From Niastella populi (lineage in GTDB: Bacteria; Bacteroidota; Bacteroidia; Chitinophagales; Chitinophagaceae), in assembly GCF_002078015.1 (NCBI RefSeq), contig NZ_LWBP01000196.1, forward strand, positions 1 to 64,000: a DNA stretch of 64,000 nt, given 5' to 3'. A program made the translations under genes and the position numbers. Each line of letters starts with the position of its first letter. Position 1 is the stretch's first letter. Below are positions 7,815 through 16,019 of this stretch, piece by piece. The notes beneath the pieces are model-generated. The model searched no databases, was not told the DNA's origin, and worked only from the letters and a program-made list of their open reading frames with translations.

Positions 7815-8471
7815 ATGAATATTATATATTATGTCGCAAACCTCCTTGTGTTGCCACCTGCAATGTTCTTTGCCTATAATTTTTATAAATTCAGGGGAAT
7901 GGAAATAAATTTTCGAAAACTTTGGATAAGTATAAGCATAATATCTTTAACGTTTATCGTAACAAGTCTTCAATTTGTTTTTCCTGAAATAATTAATACA
8001 TTAGACCGCAACAAGGACGCTTTATTATCAGGTGAGGTATGGCGGTTGATTAGTCCTCTTTTTATCCAACCAATGGGAATATGGCAGTGCCTGTTTAACG
8101 GTGTTTTCTTTGTTGCATTTTTGCCGGTTGCGGAACATTTTTACGGTCGGCGTGTCGTGCTGGTCTATTTTGGGGCAGGCTTAGCGGGACAAATCGTTAA
8201 CTTCTACTGGAATGCAGGCCGCGGCGGTTCATCGACAGCCCTATATGGAACCATGGGCTCATTGTTTATGTATATACTTCTTAACCGTAAAAATTTTCCA
8301 CGGGGTTATATTTTAATACCAATGGCCGGTTTTTTGGGCGCAACCGTATTATGTTTTTTTGAAGACGGTCATGCTCCATCTTTATTGGTTGGTGGAGTTC
8401 TATCTTTAGCAATTCACCGAAATAGCCGCGTGATTTCGAACCAAAAAGAGCATTCAAATTTAACGACTTGA
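7815..8471 (+). CDS. Rhomboid-like intramembrane protein
   Basis: A 218-residue membrane protein with about six hydrophobic segments. The rhomboid pattern is recognisable: GEVWRLISPLFIQP before a membrane helix, a FGAGLAGQIVNFYW helix, a GRGGSSTALYGTMGSL segment in place of the catalytic GxSG loop, and a late DGHAPSLLVGGVL helix offering a histidine. A Ser-His dyad is therefore possible, but the serine motif (GGSST) is not canonical. The protein may be an active intramembrane serine protease or an inactive relative. No neighbouring gene suggests a substrate. Confidence 0.6.
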   Translation: MNIIYYVANLLVLPPAMFFAYNFYKFRGMEINFRKLWISISIISLTFIVTSLQFVFPEIINTLDRNKDALLSGEVWRLISPLFIQPMGIWQCLFNGVFFVAFLPVAEHFYGRRVVLVYFGAGLAGQIVNFYWNAGRGGSSTALYGTMGSLFMYILLNRKNFPRGYILIPMAGFLGATVLCFFEDGHAPSLLVGGVLSLAIHRNSRVISNQKEHSNLTT

Positions 8472-8489
8472 AGACTCCTGTAAATTTTT

Positions 8490-8504
8490 GTCGGGTGGGC
8501 TGGA
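8490..8504 (+). repeat. Partial copy of the tRNA-Pro 3' end (att-like)
   Basis: GTCGGGTGGGCTGGA matches 14 of 15 bases of 10347-10361, the discriminator, acceptor and T-arm part of tRNA-Pro(GGG), in the same orientation. Such duplications mark integration at tRNA 3' ends. No integrase lies between the copies. Confidence 0.45.
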
Positions 8505-8722
8505 CAATTTCTAACCTGTTTATAAAAGATTTATTAGAAATTTCAGGAGCTTACGCATGGATTAAATATTTAACATAGGTAGGAGTTGTGCTCGCGCAAA
8601 CGAAAAAACTTATCCATACTATTTTGACTTGGTGATACATTTAGCATTCCCAAAAAATTTTGTGGAATGTTCGTTTGCGATTCATTAACTTAGAAATAAT
8701 TAAATTAATTAAAAGAAAGAAT

Positions 8723-8920
8723 ATGAGAGATAAAAATTCCATGAGTCAACTTGTGAAGTATTCTGGGCTCGGATTAGTCATTGGCGCCGTCGTGGGAATG
8801 ATTATCGGAATGGTGTTTGGTTTAGAGAATGTTGGCCAAGGATTAATTTTTGGGTCGTTGATTGGAATTGTGTTCGGTCCTGCTGTAAGCATAATGATAG
8901 ATGAACTCGGCAAGAAATAG
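8723..8920 (+). CDS. Small glycine-rich membrane protein
   Basis: A 65-residue protein starting at ATG 8723, preceded by an AAAGAAAG purine run that can act as a ribosome-binding site. An earlier in-frame start is less likely. Two hydrophobic, glycine-spaced helices (LGLVIGAVVGMIIGMVFG; GLIFGSLIGIVFGPAVSIM) flank a short polar loop, and a charged DELGKK tail follows. It is an inner-membrane protein by appearance; function unknown. Confidence 0.6.
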   Translation: MRDKNSMSQLVKYSGLGLVIGAVVGMIIGMVFGLENVGQGLIFGSLIGIVFGPAVSIMIDELGKK

Positions 8921-9226
8921 AATGTTTTTCTTCTAATATTAATTATTGTTTATTTTAATGACTTTTATTGATTCTGTCTCAGCAGACATCGACGTCAGAT
9001 AATCACTTATTTTATCAACCGTAGACAATTTAGAATCCGACGAAACTATATTGCCAGTGTTACCTATCATTATTTAAATCGAAAAGGATTCGAACTTTCA
9101 CAACATTCACGGGTTTTCTTTGACTATGCGAGAAAGGTGATACAACTGCTTATCAGGCAATTGAGCAGTAGTCAAAGAATGGAGTTCAGAATCTGTTGAT
9201 AACATAAAAGCCTTTTAAGCCATTAA

Positions 9227-9337
9227 ACTTTATTTCGGGAAGCAAGAAAGCTCAATGAGGAAAGTAAGCAATATGATCCTGAAGATTATGTTCCTGATCT
9301 GGAAGAAAGAATCATTCGAATAACTAAACAGAAATGA
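9227..9337 (+). pseudogene. C-terminal fragment of a lost gene
   Basis: An open frame with no start codon reads LFREARKLNEESKQYDPEDY and ends RIIRITKQK-stop, 7 bases before the next gene. Its composition is strongly coding-like. It is probably the tail of a gene truncated upstream and once co-transcribed with the 9345 gene. The rest of the gap 8921-9226 shows only a weak, start-less open frame. Confidence 0.4.
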
Positions 9338-9344
9338 TACGGCC

Positions 9345-9701
9345 ATGAATGAAGCACATAAACAATTTCAGGAAGTCTTCGATGAACTCTATGCGCTTAC
9401 AATACACAAGAAAATGAAGTTCCTGGAAGCCCTAATGTTTTATTTTACAATTACCTCTCGTGGAATATGGTCAGATGATAAACCATCTGATGCTGAAAAA
9501 GTAGAAGCATTCAAATGGTTGAACGAGTTATCGCATAGAATTTGGAATTTACTGTTTGAGCTCCAACGAGGTGAAGACAGCGATAGTATCACCCGACTGC
9601 ATGATAACATAAAGTTTTACGGGGAACAGTCTGGTTTATTGAGAAGCCATTTGCTGCCGACAACTTTAGCTGCATTCGAAAATTTTAAAGCAAGGATGTA
9701 G
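9345..9701 (+). CDS. Hypothetical helical protein
   Basis: A 118-residue cytosolic protein rich in helices (NEAHKQFQEVFDELYALTIH; EKVEAFKWLNELSHRIWNLL; ending FENFKARM). I do not recognise a family. A complete start and stop and a coding-like composition support a real gene. It follows the truncated fragment ending at 9337 by 7 bases, so the two were probably an operon; the loss of the partner may leave this gene orphaned. Confidence 0.55.
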   Translation: MNEAHKQFQEVFDELYALTIHKKMKFLEALMFYFTITSRGIWSDDKPSDAEKVEAFKWLNELSHRIWNLLFELQRGEDSDSITRLHDNIKFYGEQSGLLRSHLLPTTLAAFENFKARM

Positions 9702-9732
9702 TGCCTGGCTGTCAAGAATGGAGAGATAATAA

Positions 9733-9912
9733 CTGCTCAACAAACGTTTTTTATATAAAAATATAAGGATTCCCCAGGATACCGTTTATGATGTAACCTC
9801 TCTACCAATGCTCAGAATGAAATTTATTGTTGACACAGATGGGCAAATTCTTCGGGAGTATAGAATGCTATATAAAAATGAAAAAAGCCTTGAAACTCTT
9901 ATCTGTAAATAA
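9733..9912 (+). pseudogene. TonB C-terminal-domain-like remnant
   Basis: A start-less frame of 59 codons includes KRFLYKNIRIPQDTVYDV and RMKFIVDTDGQILREYRML. The spacing of the 'FL-KNI-P' and 'F-VD-DG-I' elements resembles the C-terminal domain of Bacteroidota TonB-family energy transducers, cut short afterwards. The stop overlaps a terminator hairpin. It is most likely a gene fragment; the family assignment rests on motif resemblance alone. Confidence 0.35.
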
Positions 9913-9926
9913 TTTCAAGGCCTTTT
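9881..9926. terminator. Bidirectional hairpin terminator
   Basis: A 9-bp stem, GCCTTGAAA (9887-9895) with TTTCAAGGC (9913-9921), has A6 on the left and T4 on the right. It would stop the minus-strand gene at 9951-10238 as well as plus-strand transcripts. Confidence 0.7.
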
Positions 9927-9950
9927 AATTATGCTGGACAACTTAATCAC

Positions 9951-10238
9951 CTACCAACCATAATACGTTGCAAACCCATTCCATCTATCCCGTTTTACTT
10001 TAATAAAACGCTTTTTCATCCATTGCTTTCTGTTCCTGGAAACAAGTTTCCAGTTGGCAGGATTCTTAACCTGGCTTGTGCCATCCGCCAAATACATATG
10101 TATATATGGATTGTCAATACAGGATTTCCAGAAGTTTGGATGCCATCTACAGCGGGGGCAAATTGCATATAAGTTTTTCCTTACCAGATTATAGGTCCGG
10201 CGGTGGGTTGTCTTTTTCAAACAATGGTGACGTTTCAT
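9951..10238 (-). CDS. Small basic hypothetical protein
   Basis: A 95-residue, strongly basic and Trp-rich protein (start MKRHHCLKK; YAICPRCRWHPNFWKSC; end GFATYYGW). Cysteines at the CPRC pair and two further positions could bind a metal, but no zinc-finger family is recognised. A terminator follows the stop, and it lies between that terminator and the tRNA-Pro transcript on the same strand. Confidence 0.5.
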   Translation of the reverse strand: MKRHHCLKKTTHRRTYNLVRKNLYAICPRCRWHPNFWKSCIDNPYIHMYLADGTSQVKNPANWKLVSRNRKQWMKKRFIKVKRDRWNGFATYYGW

Positions 10239-10308
10239 GTGTAGTTATTTTGGTAACTACAAGCCGTCGAATTTCTTTTTCATGGAACTTATTATGATTG
10301 ATTTAATA

Positions 10309-10338
10309 AAAAAAGGTCCTGATTTTTGTCAGAACCTT
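10309..10338 (-). terminator. Terminator of the tRNA-Pro transcript
   Basis: On the minus strand, AAGGTTCTGA pairs with TCAGGACCTT (9 Watson-Crick pairs and one G-U), followed by a run of T. It lies 9 bases beyond the tRNA 3' end. Confidence 0.8.
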
Positions 10339-10347
10339 TCTTATTCG

Positions 10348-10421
10348 TCGGGTGGACTGGATTCGAACCAGCGACCCCTTGCACCCCATACAAGTGCGCT
10401 ACCGGGCTGCGCCACCACCCG
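10348..10421 (-). tRNA. tRNA-Pro (anticodon GGG)
   Basis: A complete cloverleaf can be folded on the minus strand. The acceptor CGGGTGG/CCACCCG has seven pairs, the anticodon arm is CTTGT-ATGGGGT-GCAAG with anticodon GGG, and the T-arm is GCTGG-TTCGAAT-CCAGT. The discriminator base is A and CCA is not encoded. It reads proline codons CCC and CCU. A partial copy of its 3' end lies at 8490-8504. Confidence 0.95.
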
Positions 10422-10664
10422 AACTTCAATGCACCAGTATTAAAAAATGAGCTTCTGGGCTGATTTTCAATACCCTTACATCGCTTTTGGGGTTGCAAAT
10501 TTAGCTTAAAAAATTGATTTCCTGAAAAATATGGTATAAAATGATAAAATTTTTTATCTCTCTCCCCCGGTGGATCGGATTTTTTACGAAGATTAGATCT
10601 GCTACACTCCCACCCTTATCAACGGTATGCTGTTCAATTTACTTTTTCCAACATAAAAGCCGGC

Positions 10665-10901
10665 TTAATTCAATTCCTGATCCAGGTCTATGACCTCAAA
10701 GAGTTTTGCCGTGGGCATGCCCAACTGAAAGATTGCATGGGCTCTTGTTTTTTCCACCACAGGTTCTTTGCCCTGCAGGTTGTCGTTATAAATACTGTCC
10801 CACGTTGGTTGAAATTTGGCAGAAAATTCCGGGAAGATCTTATCGGGATGGAATTGGGCGAGTTTTGTAACCATCTCCCCTATTTTCTTGCCTGGAAACA
10901 C
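10665..10901 (-). CDS. Hypothetical protein, possibly truncated
   Basis: A frame of up to 78 residues (MFPGKKIGEMVTKLAQFHPD...); a second ATG at 10874 would give 69 residues. The part KFQPTWDSIYNDNLQGKEPV and the tail LFEVIDLDQELN look like real protein, but I do not recognise the family. Upstream bases 10,900-11,150 carry no convincing coding sequence, so this may be the 3' part of a longer lost gene. Confidence 0.4.
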   Translation of the reverse strand: MFPGKKIGEMVTKLAQFHPDKIFPEFSAKFQPTWDSIYNDNLQGKEPVVEKTRAHAIFQLGMPTAKLFEVIDLDQELN

Positions 10902-11161
10902 ATGGGCATACCGACTTTTTTGTAGCTAAATGGTAGCTTAGCCGCCTGGGTATTGTACACGGACCCTCCCAGACCACTACACGACTTTACTGCGGCATGA
11001 CCAGTCGCATACAATACCCGGACTGGTTTTAGACAATGCGCTGAGTGGTCCCCTGCAAGTCTGCTACCATTAAGGTAGCGAAAACATACCTGTAATAATA
11101 GTTCAGAGAGGATTCCATGACTATTCAATACGGCTTTGGATGCCTTTATACCAGGGTTTCC

Positions 11162-11290
11162 TTCCCGTAAATGTCCCGTAAAGGTCTCGTAAATGTCCCG
11201 TAAAGGTCTCGTGAATGTCTTGTGAAGGTCTCGTGAATGTCTTGTGAAGGTCTTGTGAAAGTCTCGTGAATGTCTTGTGAGGATCTGGCG
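11162..11290. repeat. 11-bp tandem repeat array
   Basis: About eleven imperfect copies of an 11-bp unit of the form ATGTCYYGTRA / AGGTCYCGTRA alternate, giving a 22-bp higher-order period. The copies lie head to tail without unique spacers, so this is not a CRISPR array. The unit is one helical turn long. Because three units equal 11 codons, a minus-strand frame encodes repeats such as HKTFTRLSQDL, but no good gene start supports translation. Confidence 0.75.
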
Positions 11291-11519
11291 ATATCCTGTG
11301 TAGTATGGACGAAGAGCAGATCAATAAATGCTTGTATAACCTCGTGTAATATACTAAAATTAGTTTATGATGCGTTCCATCCGCCATAATGTATGCAAAG
11401 GTTCGAATTACCTGCTGAAAGCGAACTTTCTGCCGGCGATAGCAGTATATGAGAAATCACCTGATACTATCGCTCAATTTGATCGTATTCACTGCCTGGC
11501 GTGCTGTTGCAGGCCGCGG

Positions 11520-11717
11520 TCACTGCTGATCGATCCTGCATTCACCTATACATCTTTTGGGTTTGAAGAAGCCGGTAACCAGTATCAGCGCTCCAAACAA
11601 AATAGCGGGCCAGCCTCCCTTATGGGCATAAACGATACCTGCCCCCATAAAAAATGCTCCCAGCAGCCACCGCAGCAGCCTGCTGAACCAGGTGATCAGT
11701 TTTTCATCTTTATTCAT
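11520..11717 (-). CDS. Small two-helix inner-membrane protein
   Basis: A 65-residue protein with two hydrophobic helices (LLRWLLGAFFMGAGIVYAH and WPAILFGALILVTGFF) and a positively charged, cysteine-containing tail (KPKRCIGECRI). The layout is like DUF2892/YgaP-type membrane proteins, but the match is by shape only. It lies 12 bases after a 37-residue frame on the same strand, suggesting a small minus-strand transcript. Confidence 0.55.
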   Translation of the reverse strand: MNKDEKLITWFSRLLRWLLGAFFMGAGIVYAHKGGWPAILFGALILVTGFFKPKRCIGECRIDQQ

Positions 11718-11729
11718 TGCTGATCGTTT

Positions 11730-11843
11730 TTAATATGTAACGTGAAGATAGCGGTTACGCAGGCCAGGCATGGTGATAAAGGTCACTGTAGCCACCAGGT
11801 AACACCCTGCCATTTGCAGCATCAGGGGTTTGCAGGGGTTCAT
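11730..11843 (-). CDS. Possible 37-residue membrane peptide
   Basis: An ATG-to-TAA frame encodes a peptide with one hydrophobic stretch (MLQMAGCYLVATVTFITM) followed by a basic tail (RNRYLH). It ends 12 bases before the start of the 65-residue membrane protein. It is too short to assign and could be chance. Confidence 0.25.
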   Translation of the reverse strand: MNPCKPLMLQMAGCYLVATVTFITMPGLRNRYLHVTY

Positions 11844-11982
11844 CGCTCTTTTATACTGAACCGGGAAAAAATTGAAATACGACTACACGCCATGCTTTTG
11901 TAAAAGGGAAGATGATCGCGGTTTATCGAGAGGCAAACGCAGAAAAATGATTTGACAAATAGTTTTTAAAAATTCGCCCCCG

Positions 11983-12138
11983 TCAATGCTTGCAGGGGCG
12001 CACCATATATCCCTTTGAAGGGAACCCCATTTCCCCGATTTGTTTGTCCTTTGTAATTTCTATAACTATCCGGCCTCCCTGGCAGTAACTTTTAGCAGCA
12101 CATATCAAACAAAGGAATATTAATTGAAAACTTTTCAT
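11983..12138 (-). CDS. Possible small secreted peptide
   Basis: A 51-residue frame (a second ATG lies six bases upstream) starts MKSFQLIFLCLICAAKSYCQ, a convincing signal peptide. A short mature part, GGRIVIEITKDKQIGEMGF, ends at VRPCKH. A GC-rich hairpin (11975-12000) followed by AATTTTT overlaps the stop and may terminate it. It could be an intact small exported protein or the 5' remnant of a truncated secreted one. The gaps 11844-11982 and 12139-12245 show nothing else. Confidence 0.4.
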   Translation of the reverse strand: MKSFQLIFLCLICAAKSYCQGGRIVIEITKDKQIGEMGFPSKGYMVRPCKH

Positions 12139-12245
12139 GCCCATTTTTTGATGTGAGGTCGCTTAGAACTCAAATATAGGCGATGTTTATCTTTCCCGAT
12201 GCAGCATGAAGGAAACCGGATAATAAGTTATTGAAACAAAGAAAA

Positions 12246-12272
12246 ATCCCCGCTGCTTTTAACAACGGGGAT
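12246..12272 (-). terminator. Terminator after the T9SS cargo gene
   Basis: A stem ATCCCCG/CGGGGAT (7 bp, 13-base loop) is followed on the minus strand by TTTTTC. It lies 28 bases beyond the stop codon at 12301. Confidence 0.75.
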
Positions 12273-12300
12273 GTATTTTATATTTCAAAAACTCAAAAAG

Positions 12301-13551
12301 CTACCACCTTTCTACCGCCAGCTTATGCGTGCTTACCAGGGCATTTTTTTCATTCAGAATGCGTATATAGTAAAAAGCCTGTGCCGTAATGGTAGGGATC
12401 TGTAATAGTACGGTTTGTCTTTGTGTTGTCAGCAATACTTTCTGTTTAACTACTTTTCTTCCCAGCGGATCTGCCAGTTCAATCGTGTATTTACCGGTGG
12501 GCAGGTCATTGAACTGAATATTTACTTCATCGAACAACACAGGATTGGGATATACCCTGATGTTGCCGGTTTTTAAAAGTGACTTGCCAAATAACATGAC
12601 AGATGGGATGAGTTTTTTAGTGGCGAGCACATTACTGCTTGCCAGGTCGGCAATGCCATACAGGTCCTGTATGGCGGGCGAAGGCGAAGCCTTCCAGGTT
12701 GTATGGTCAACAATAAAGGATGCCGCTGTGTAAATCGAACTGCTGACAAGCAGTTTCCCGTTTTCGTTTATTGCAGCTCCATTGGTTGTAAATGCAGCCG
12801 GTAAACCTGTAATGGTTGCAAGGTAGGTTGCCAGCCTGGTTTCGATCTCGATCTTATAAACGCGGTTGCTGGCAGTAATTAGATAAAGGTTGCCTGCATC
12901 ATCGGCAACCATATCGCCGCCAAGGTTGCTGCAGGTATTGTATACTGAGTTTTCCTTGTTACCGGGATCGTCTTTCAACCCGCCCATGTCGGTAAGAGAT
13001 GGGTTGTTATTTGTTGTAAAGCGAATCAGCCGATTTTCGGAAGTAATAGTATAACCATACCCATCAGGCGTTATTACCAGCCTGTTAACAGGATCGTTGA
13101 TCTTAAATGTATAATTCCCTGCCTTGCTAAAAGACAGGTCGGGCCCGGCAAAAACTTTCATGGTGGAAAGATCGATATACCTCAGCATGTCATCGCTCAT
13201 AGACACATAAAACAGCCGGTTCGTTCGTTGGTCGAAAGCCATGGCTGCAATTCCGGAGTTTCCCCTGGGTGCAGCAGGATTATTGACCACAAAAGCGATG
13301 GGCAAAACCGGCGAGGCTGTTTTATCGCTAAACCTTTTGGCTGCCACATCATAATGAAGCAGCCCCCGGTCGTTCATGTTTAACAGCATCTGGCTTAATT
13401 TCCCCGTTCTCATATTCAGGGATCGCAAGGCAACCCAGTCGTTGCTTCCCTTACTGGCAGATGTGATGGCATAGGTGATCTTATCTGACTGACCGATAAC
13501 AGCGGCCGGAAAGACAGCAAGCATCAGCATATATCTGATCATTTTGCACAT
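12301..13551 (-). CDS. Secreted T9SS cargo protein, beta-propeller-like
   Basis: A 416-residue protein. A signal peptide (MIRYMLMLAVFPAAVIGQ, probably from the second Met) precedes a long beta-rich region with repeated 'FDQRTNRLFYVSMSDD' and 'LVITPDGYGYTI' style strands, suggesting a propeller. The last 85 residues or so are a type A T9SS sorting domain: NIRVYPNPV, then TGKYTIELADPLGR, ending STHKLAVERW. The protein should be moved across the outer membrane by the type IX system and cleaved or anchored there. No catalytic motif is seen, so its ligand is unknown. A promoter with good -33 and -7 boxes lies about 220 bases upstream. Confidence 0.8.
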   Translation of the reverse strand: MCKMIRYMLMLAVFPAAVIGQSDKITYAITSASKGSNDWVALRSLNMRTGKLSQMLLNMNDRGLLHYDVAAKRFSDKTASPVLPIAFVVNNPAAPRGNSGIAAMAFDQRTNRLFYVSMSDDMLRYIDLSTMKVFAGPDLSFSKAGNYTFKINDPVNRLVITPDGYGYTITSENRLIRFTTNNNPSLTDMGGLKDDPGNKENSVYNTCSNLGGDMVADDAGNLYLITASNRVYKIEIETRLATYLATITGLPAAFTTNGAAINENGKLLVSSSIYTAASFIVDHTTWKASPSPAIQDLYGIADLASSNVLATKKLIPSVMLFGKSLLKTGNIRVYPNPVLFDEVNIQFNDLPTGKYTIELADPLGRKVVKQKVLLTTQRQTVLLQIPTITAQAFYYIRILNEKNALVSTHKLAVERW

Positions 13552-13767
13552 AATCTTCTGTTTTAGACTTTATGTTTTAAGATGAGGCCGTATGGCAAAC
13601 CGGAAATACGTTCTTTTTATGACAGAGGTGTTCTAAATGGGAAATATGACCTGAATTGGGAAAAGAATAAGGAACTAAAAGCTGCCGGATCAATTAAAGG
13701 ATAATTGAATCAGCTGATCATATGGCTTCGCCACTCACGATCACAGTAACGGTAGATCAGCTTCTTA

Positions 13768-13800
13768 CAAATTTAAATATTTTTATTTCACTGAAGCAAA
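13768..13800 (-). promoter_or_regulatory. Candidate promoter for the T9SS cargo gene
   Basis: On the minus strand, TTTG (13800-13797), a 21-base spacer and TAAATTTG (13775-13768) match the Bacteroidota -33/-7 pattern. The 5' leader to 13551 would be about 210 bases. The divergent M13 peptidase gene starts at 13903, with only a weak TATCTTTA box seen near 13850. Confidence 0.5.
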
Positions 13801-13902
13801 ATAGTTAATATGATCAGAAATAATTGGTTACAAACAATCCTGTCATAAAAATGATATCTTTAATCAGTTATTCAACATAGTTTCATTACCAACCAGACAG
13901 AT

Positions 13903-15918
13903 ATGAAATATTGGTGTTCGCTATCTTTCATTTTAATTTCATTTATTGCCTGCCAAACAAATACTACAGAAAGCTCCTTTATAGCCATTGAAGGGATCGA
14001 TTCGACATACAGGCCGGGCGATAATTTTTTTAATTATGTAAATGCCAAATGGAACGATACGGCACAAATACCCCCCAGCCAGTCGGGCGTTGGCGCCTAC
14101 CGGTTCATGAACTTTCAGCAGCGCCTCAGGTTGCAAAGTATCCTTGACAGTGTATCAAAAAGTAACAATGCGCCGGGCAGTCTTGAACAAAAGATCGGTG
14201 ATTTCTATGCTTCAGGGATGGATACGAACAATATTGACCAACGCGGTTTTGAGCCGCTCAAAACCGGGTTACACCGGATCAATGGCATCAACAGTATTGC
14301 TGAGCTGATGACATTCATGGCAGAGCAGGCTAAATTGTCGAATGTATCTCTTATTGCATTTCATGTTTTACCCGATCAGGAGAATAGCAGCATGAATATG
14401 GGGCACATTTACCAGGCAGGTATCGGCATGCCCGACAGGGACTATTATTTCAACAACGATTCGGCCACCGTTTCCATCAGGCAGGCTTATAAAAAATACA
14501 TTGGTGATCTTTTTACGTTAACCGGAAGCGATCCGGCTCTGGCAACCAAAAATGCTGAAATCGTTTATGATATAGAAAAGCAACTGGCTGCTTCGCATAA
14601 AACCAATATTGAAACGCGTGATGTAAAAGGCAATTTTCACAAAACAGCCCTGGCCGATCTGAATAAACAACAGGCGAATGTAGGCTGGACAACCTACTTC
14701 AACACCCTGGGAGCCACCGTAGATTCGTTGAATGTGGCCCAACCCCGTTATTACGATAAAGTGAACTCGCTCCTGAAAACGATCCCTCTTGCGAACTGGA
14801 AAATATACACGAAAGCGAATTATATCAATAATTATGCAGATTACCTAAGCAGGCCTTTTGTAAATGCATCCTTTGAATACAACAAAGCACTAACGGGGCA
14901 GGCTTTGCAAAAACCTCGTGGCGAGATGATGGCCAGCGCGGTGGATAGCTACCTGGGTCATGCTTTAGGCCAATTATATGTGAAACTGTATTTTTCCGAT
15001 TCGGCTAAAAAGCGGATGCTCGAACTTGTGAATAACCTGCAGAAGGCTTTTTCCAACCGGATCGACCGGTTGAACTGGATGAGTGACAGCACCAGGCAAA
15101 AAGCTAAGGAAAAATTATTTGCCATTACCAAAAAGATCGGATATCCCGATAAGTGGCGCGATTACAGTCAGGTAACCGTTGTGAGAAATAGATATTTTGA
15201 AAACGTGGTATCGGCTGCTGCAAACAACGTGCGGTATAATCTTGCCAAACTGGGAAAACCGGTCGATAAAACCGAATGGTTCACTACACCATCTACTGTA
15301 ACCGCTTATAATAATCCATACGCCAACGAAATTGTTTTCCCTGCCGGGATACTGCAGCCCCCCTATTTTGACAATAACGCCGATGACGCGCTTAACTATG
15401 GAGGTATCGGTATGGTTATAGGGCATGAGGTAACGCATACGTTTGATGACCAGGGTGCCCAGTTTGATAAAGACGGGAACGTAAAAAACTGGTGGACAAA
15501 GCGGGACTACGAAGCATTCAGGTCAAAAACGCAACAGGTGATTGACCAATACAGCAAATTCACCGTGCTTGACAGCATTCATGTGAAAGGTGAGCTTACC
15601 GTAGGAGAAAATACTGCGGATATAAGCGGCGTTGCCGTGGCGCTCGATGCTTTTAAAATGACCAAACAGGGACAGGATACCACAAAGATCGGCGGGTTTA
15701 CTCCCATTCAGCGATTTTTCATTTCAGTGGCCAGGATCTGGCGGGTAAAAATGAAAGACGAATACCTTCGCTACTGGATAAATAATGATCCCCATTCACC
15801 ACCCATGTGGCGGGTAAATGGCCCGCTCATGAACAACCCCGATTTTTACCTGGCTTTTAATGTGAAACCTGGCGAGATGATGTACCTCGACAGTAATAAA
15901 CAGATCAGGGTCTGGTAA
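13903..15918 (+). CDS. M13-family zinc metallopeptidase lipoprotein (PepO/neprilysin-like)
   Basis: A 671-residue protein with a lipoprotein signal (MKYWCSLSFILISFIAC). An M13 N-terminal domain is followed by a catalytic domain with HEVTH (about residues 508-512) and GENTAD (third zinc ligand E about 569, with the conserved D about 573). The C-terminal NPDFYLAFNVKPG segment and final VW fit the family. All catalytic residues are present and the length is normal. Members cleave peptides of limited size, here probably in the periplasm or at the outer membrane. It is single in its orientation, divergent from the T9SS cargo gene and convergent with the serine hydrolase at 16020. Confidence 0.93.
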   Translation: MKYWCSLSFILISFIACQTNTTESSFIAIEGIDSTYRPGDNFFNYVNAKWNDTAQIPPSQSGVGAYRFMNFQQRLRLQSILDSVSKSNNAPGSLEQKIGDFYASGMDTNNIDQRGFEPLKTGLHRINGINSIAELMTFMAEQAKLSNVSLIAFHVLPDQENSSMNMGHIYQAGIGMPDRDYYFNNDSATVSIRQAYKKYIGDLFTLTGSDPALATKNAEIVYDIEKQLAASHKTNIETRDVKGNFHKTALADLNKQQANVGWTTYFNTLGATVDSLNVAQPRYYDKVNSLLKTIPLANWKIYTKANYINNYADYLSRPFVNASFEYNKALTGQALQKPRGEMMASAVDSYLGHALGQLYVKLYFSDSAKKRMLELVNNLQKAFSNRIDRLNWMSDSTRQKAKEKLFAITKKIGYPDKWRDYSQVTVVRNRYFENVVSAAANNVRYNLAKLGKPVDKTEWFTTPSTVTAYNNPYANEIVFPAGILQPPYFDNNADDALNYGGIGMVIGHEVTHTFDDQGAQFDKDGNVKNWWTKRDYEAFRSKTQQVIDQYSKFTVLDSIHVKGELTVGENTADISGVAVALDAFKMTKQGQDTTKIGGFTPIQRFFISVARIWRVKMKDEYLRYWINNDPHSPPMWRVNGPLMNNPDFYLAFNVKPGEMMYLDSNKQIRVW

Positions 15919-16019
15919 TATGGAGATCCGGTTCATTTGCTCGTCAACTATCTGTTGCAGGCAATGCATCCATCGTAAAATGATGGTGATCCAGAATTAT
16001 ACTTACTGAGGCTTTCGGG

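Noticed and set aside
8972-9199. Plus-strand open frame of about 76 codons, Arg- and Tyr-rich
   Set aside because: No start codon except one very close to the end and no recognisable family; likely chance in AT-rich DNA.
1-10347. The whole AT-rich left region as one integrative element at tRNA-Pro
   Set aside because: No integrase, relaxase or second att copy at the far left is visible; only the 8490-10347 interval has a repeat pair.
10880-11128. Minus-strand frame of 82 codons
   Set aside because: Low-complexity translation without domain signs; overlaps another frame and a GGTAGC inverted repeat.
11162-11290. CRISPR-like array
   Set aside because: Units are 11 bp, contiguous and without unique spacers, and no cas gene is nearby.
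11121-11387. Minus-strand frame encoding an 11-residue repeat protein
   Set aside because: The peptide repeat is a direct result of the 11-bp DNA repeat (33 bases = 11 codons); no plausible start region or conserved flank.
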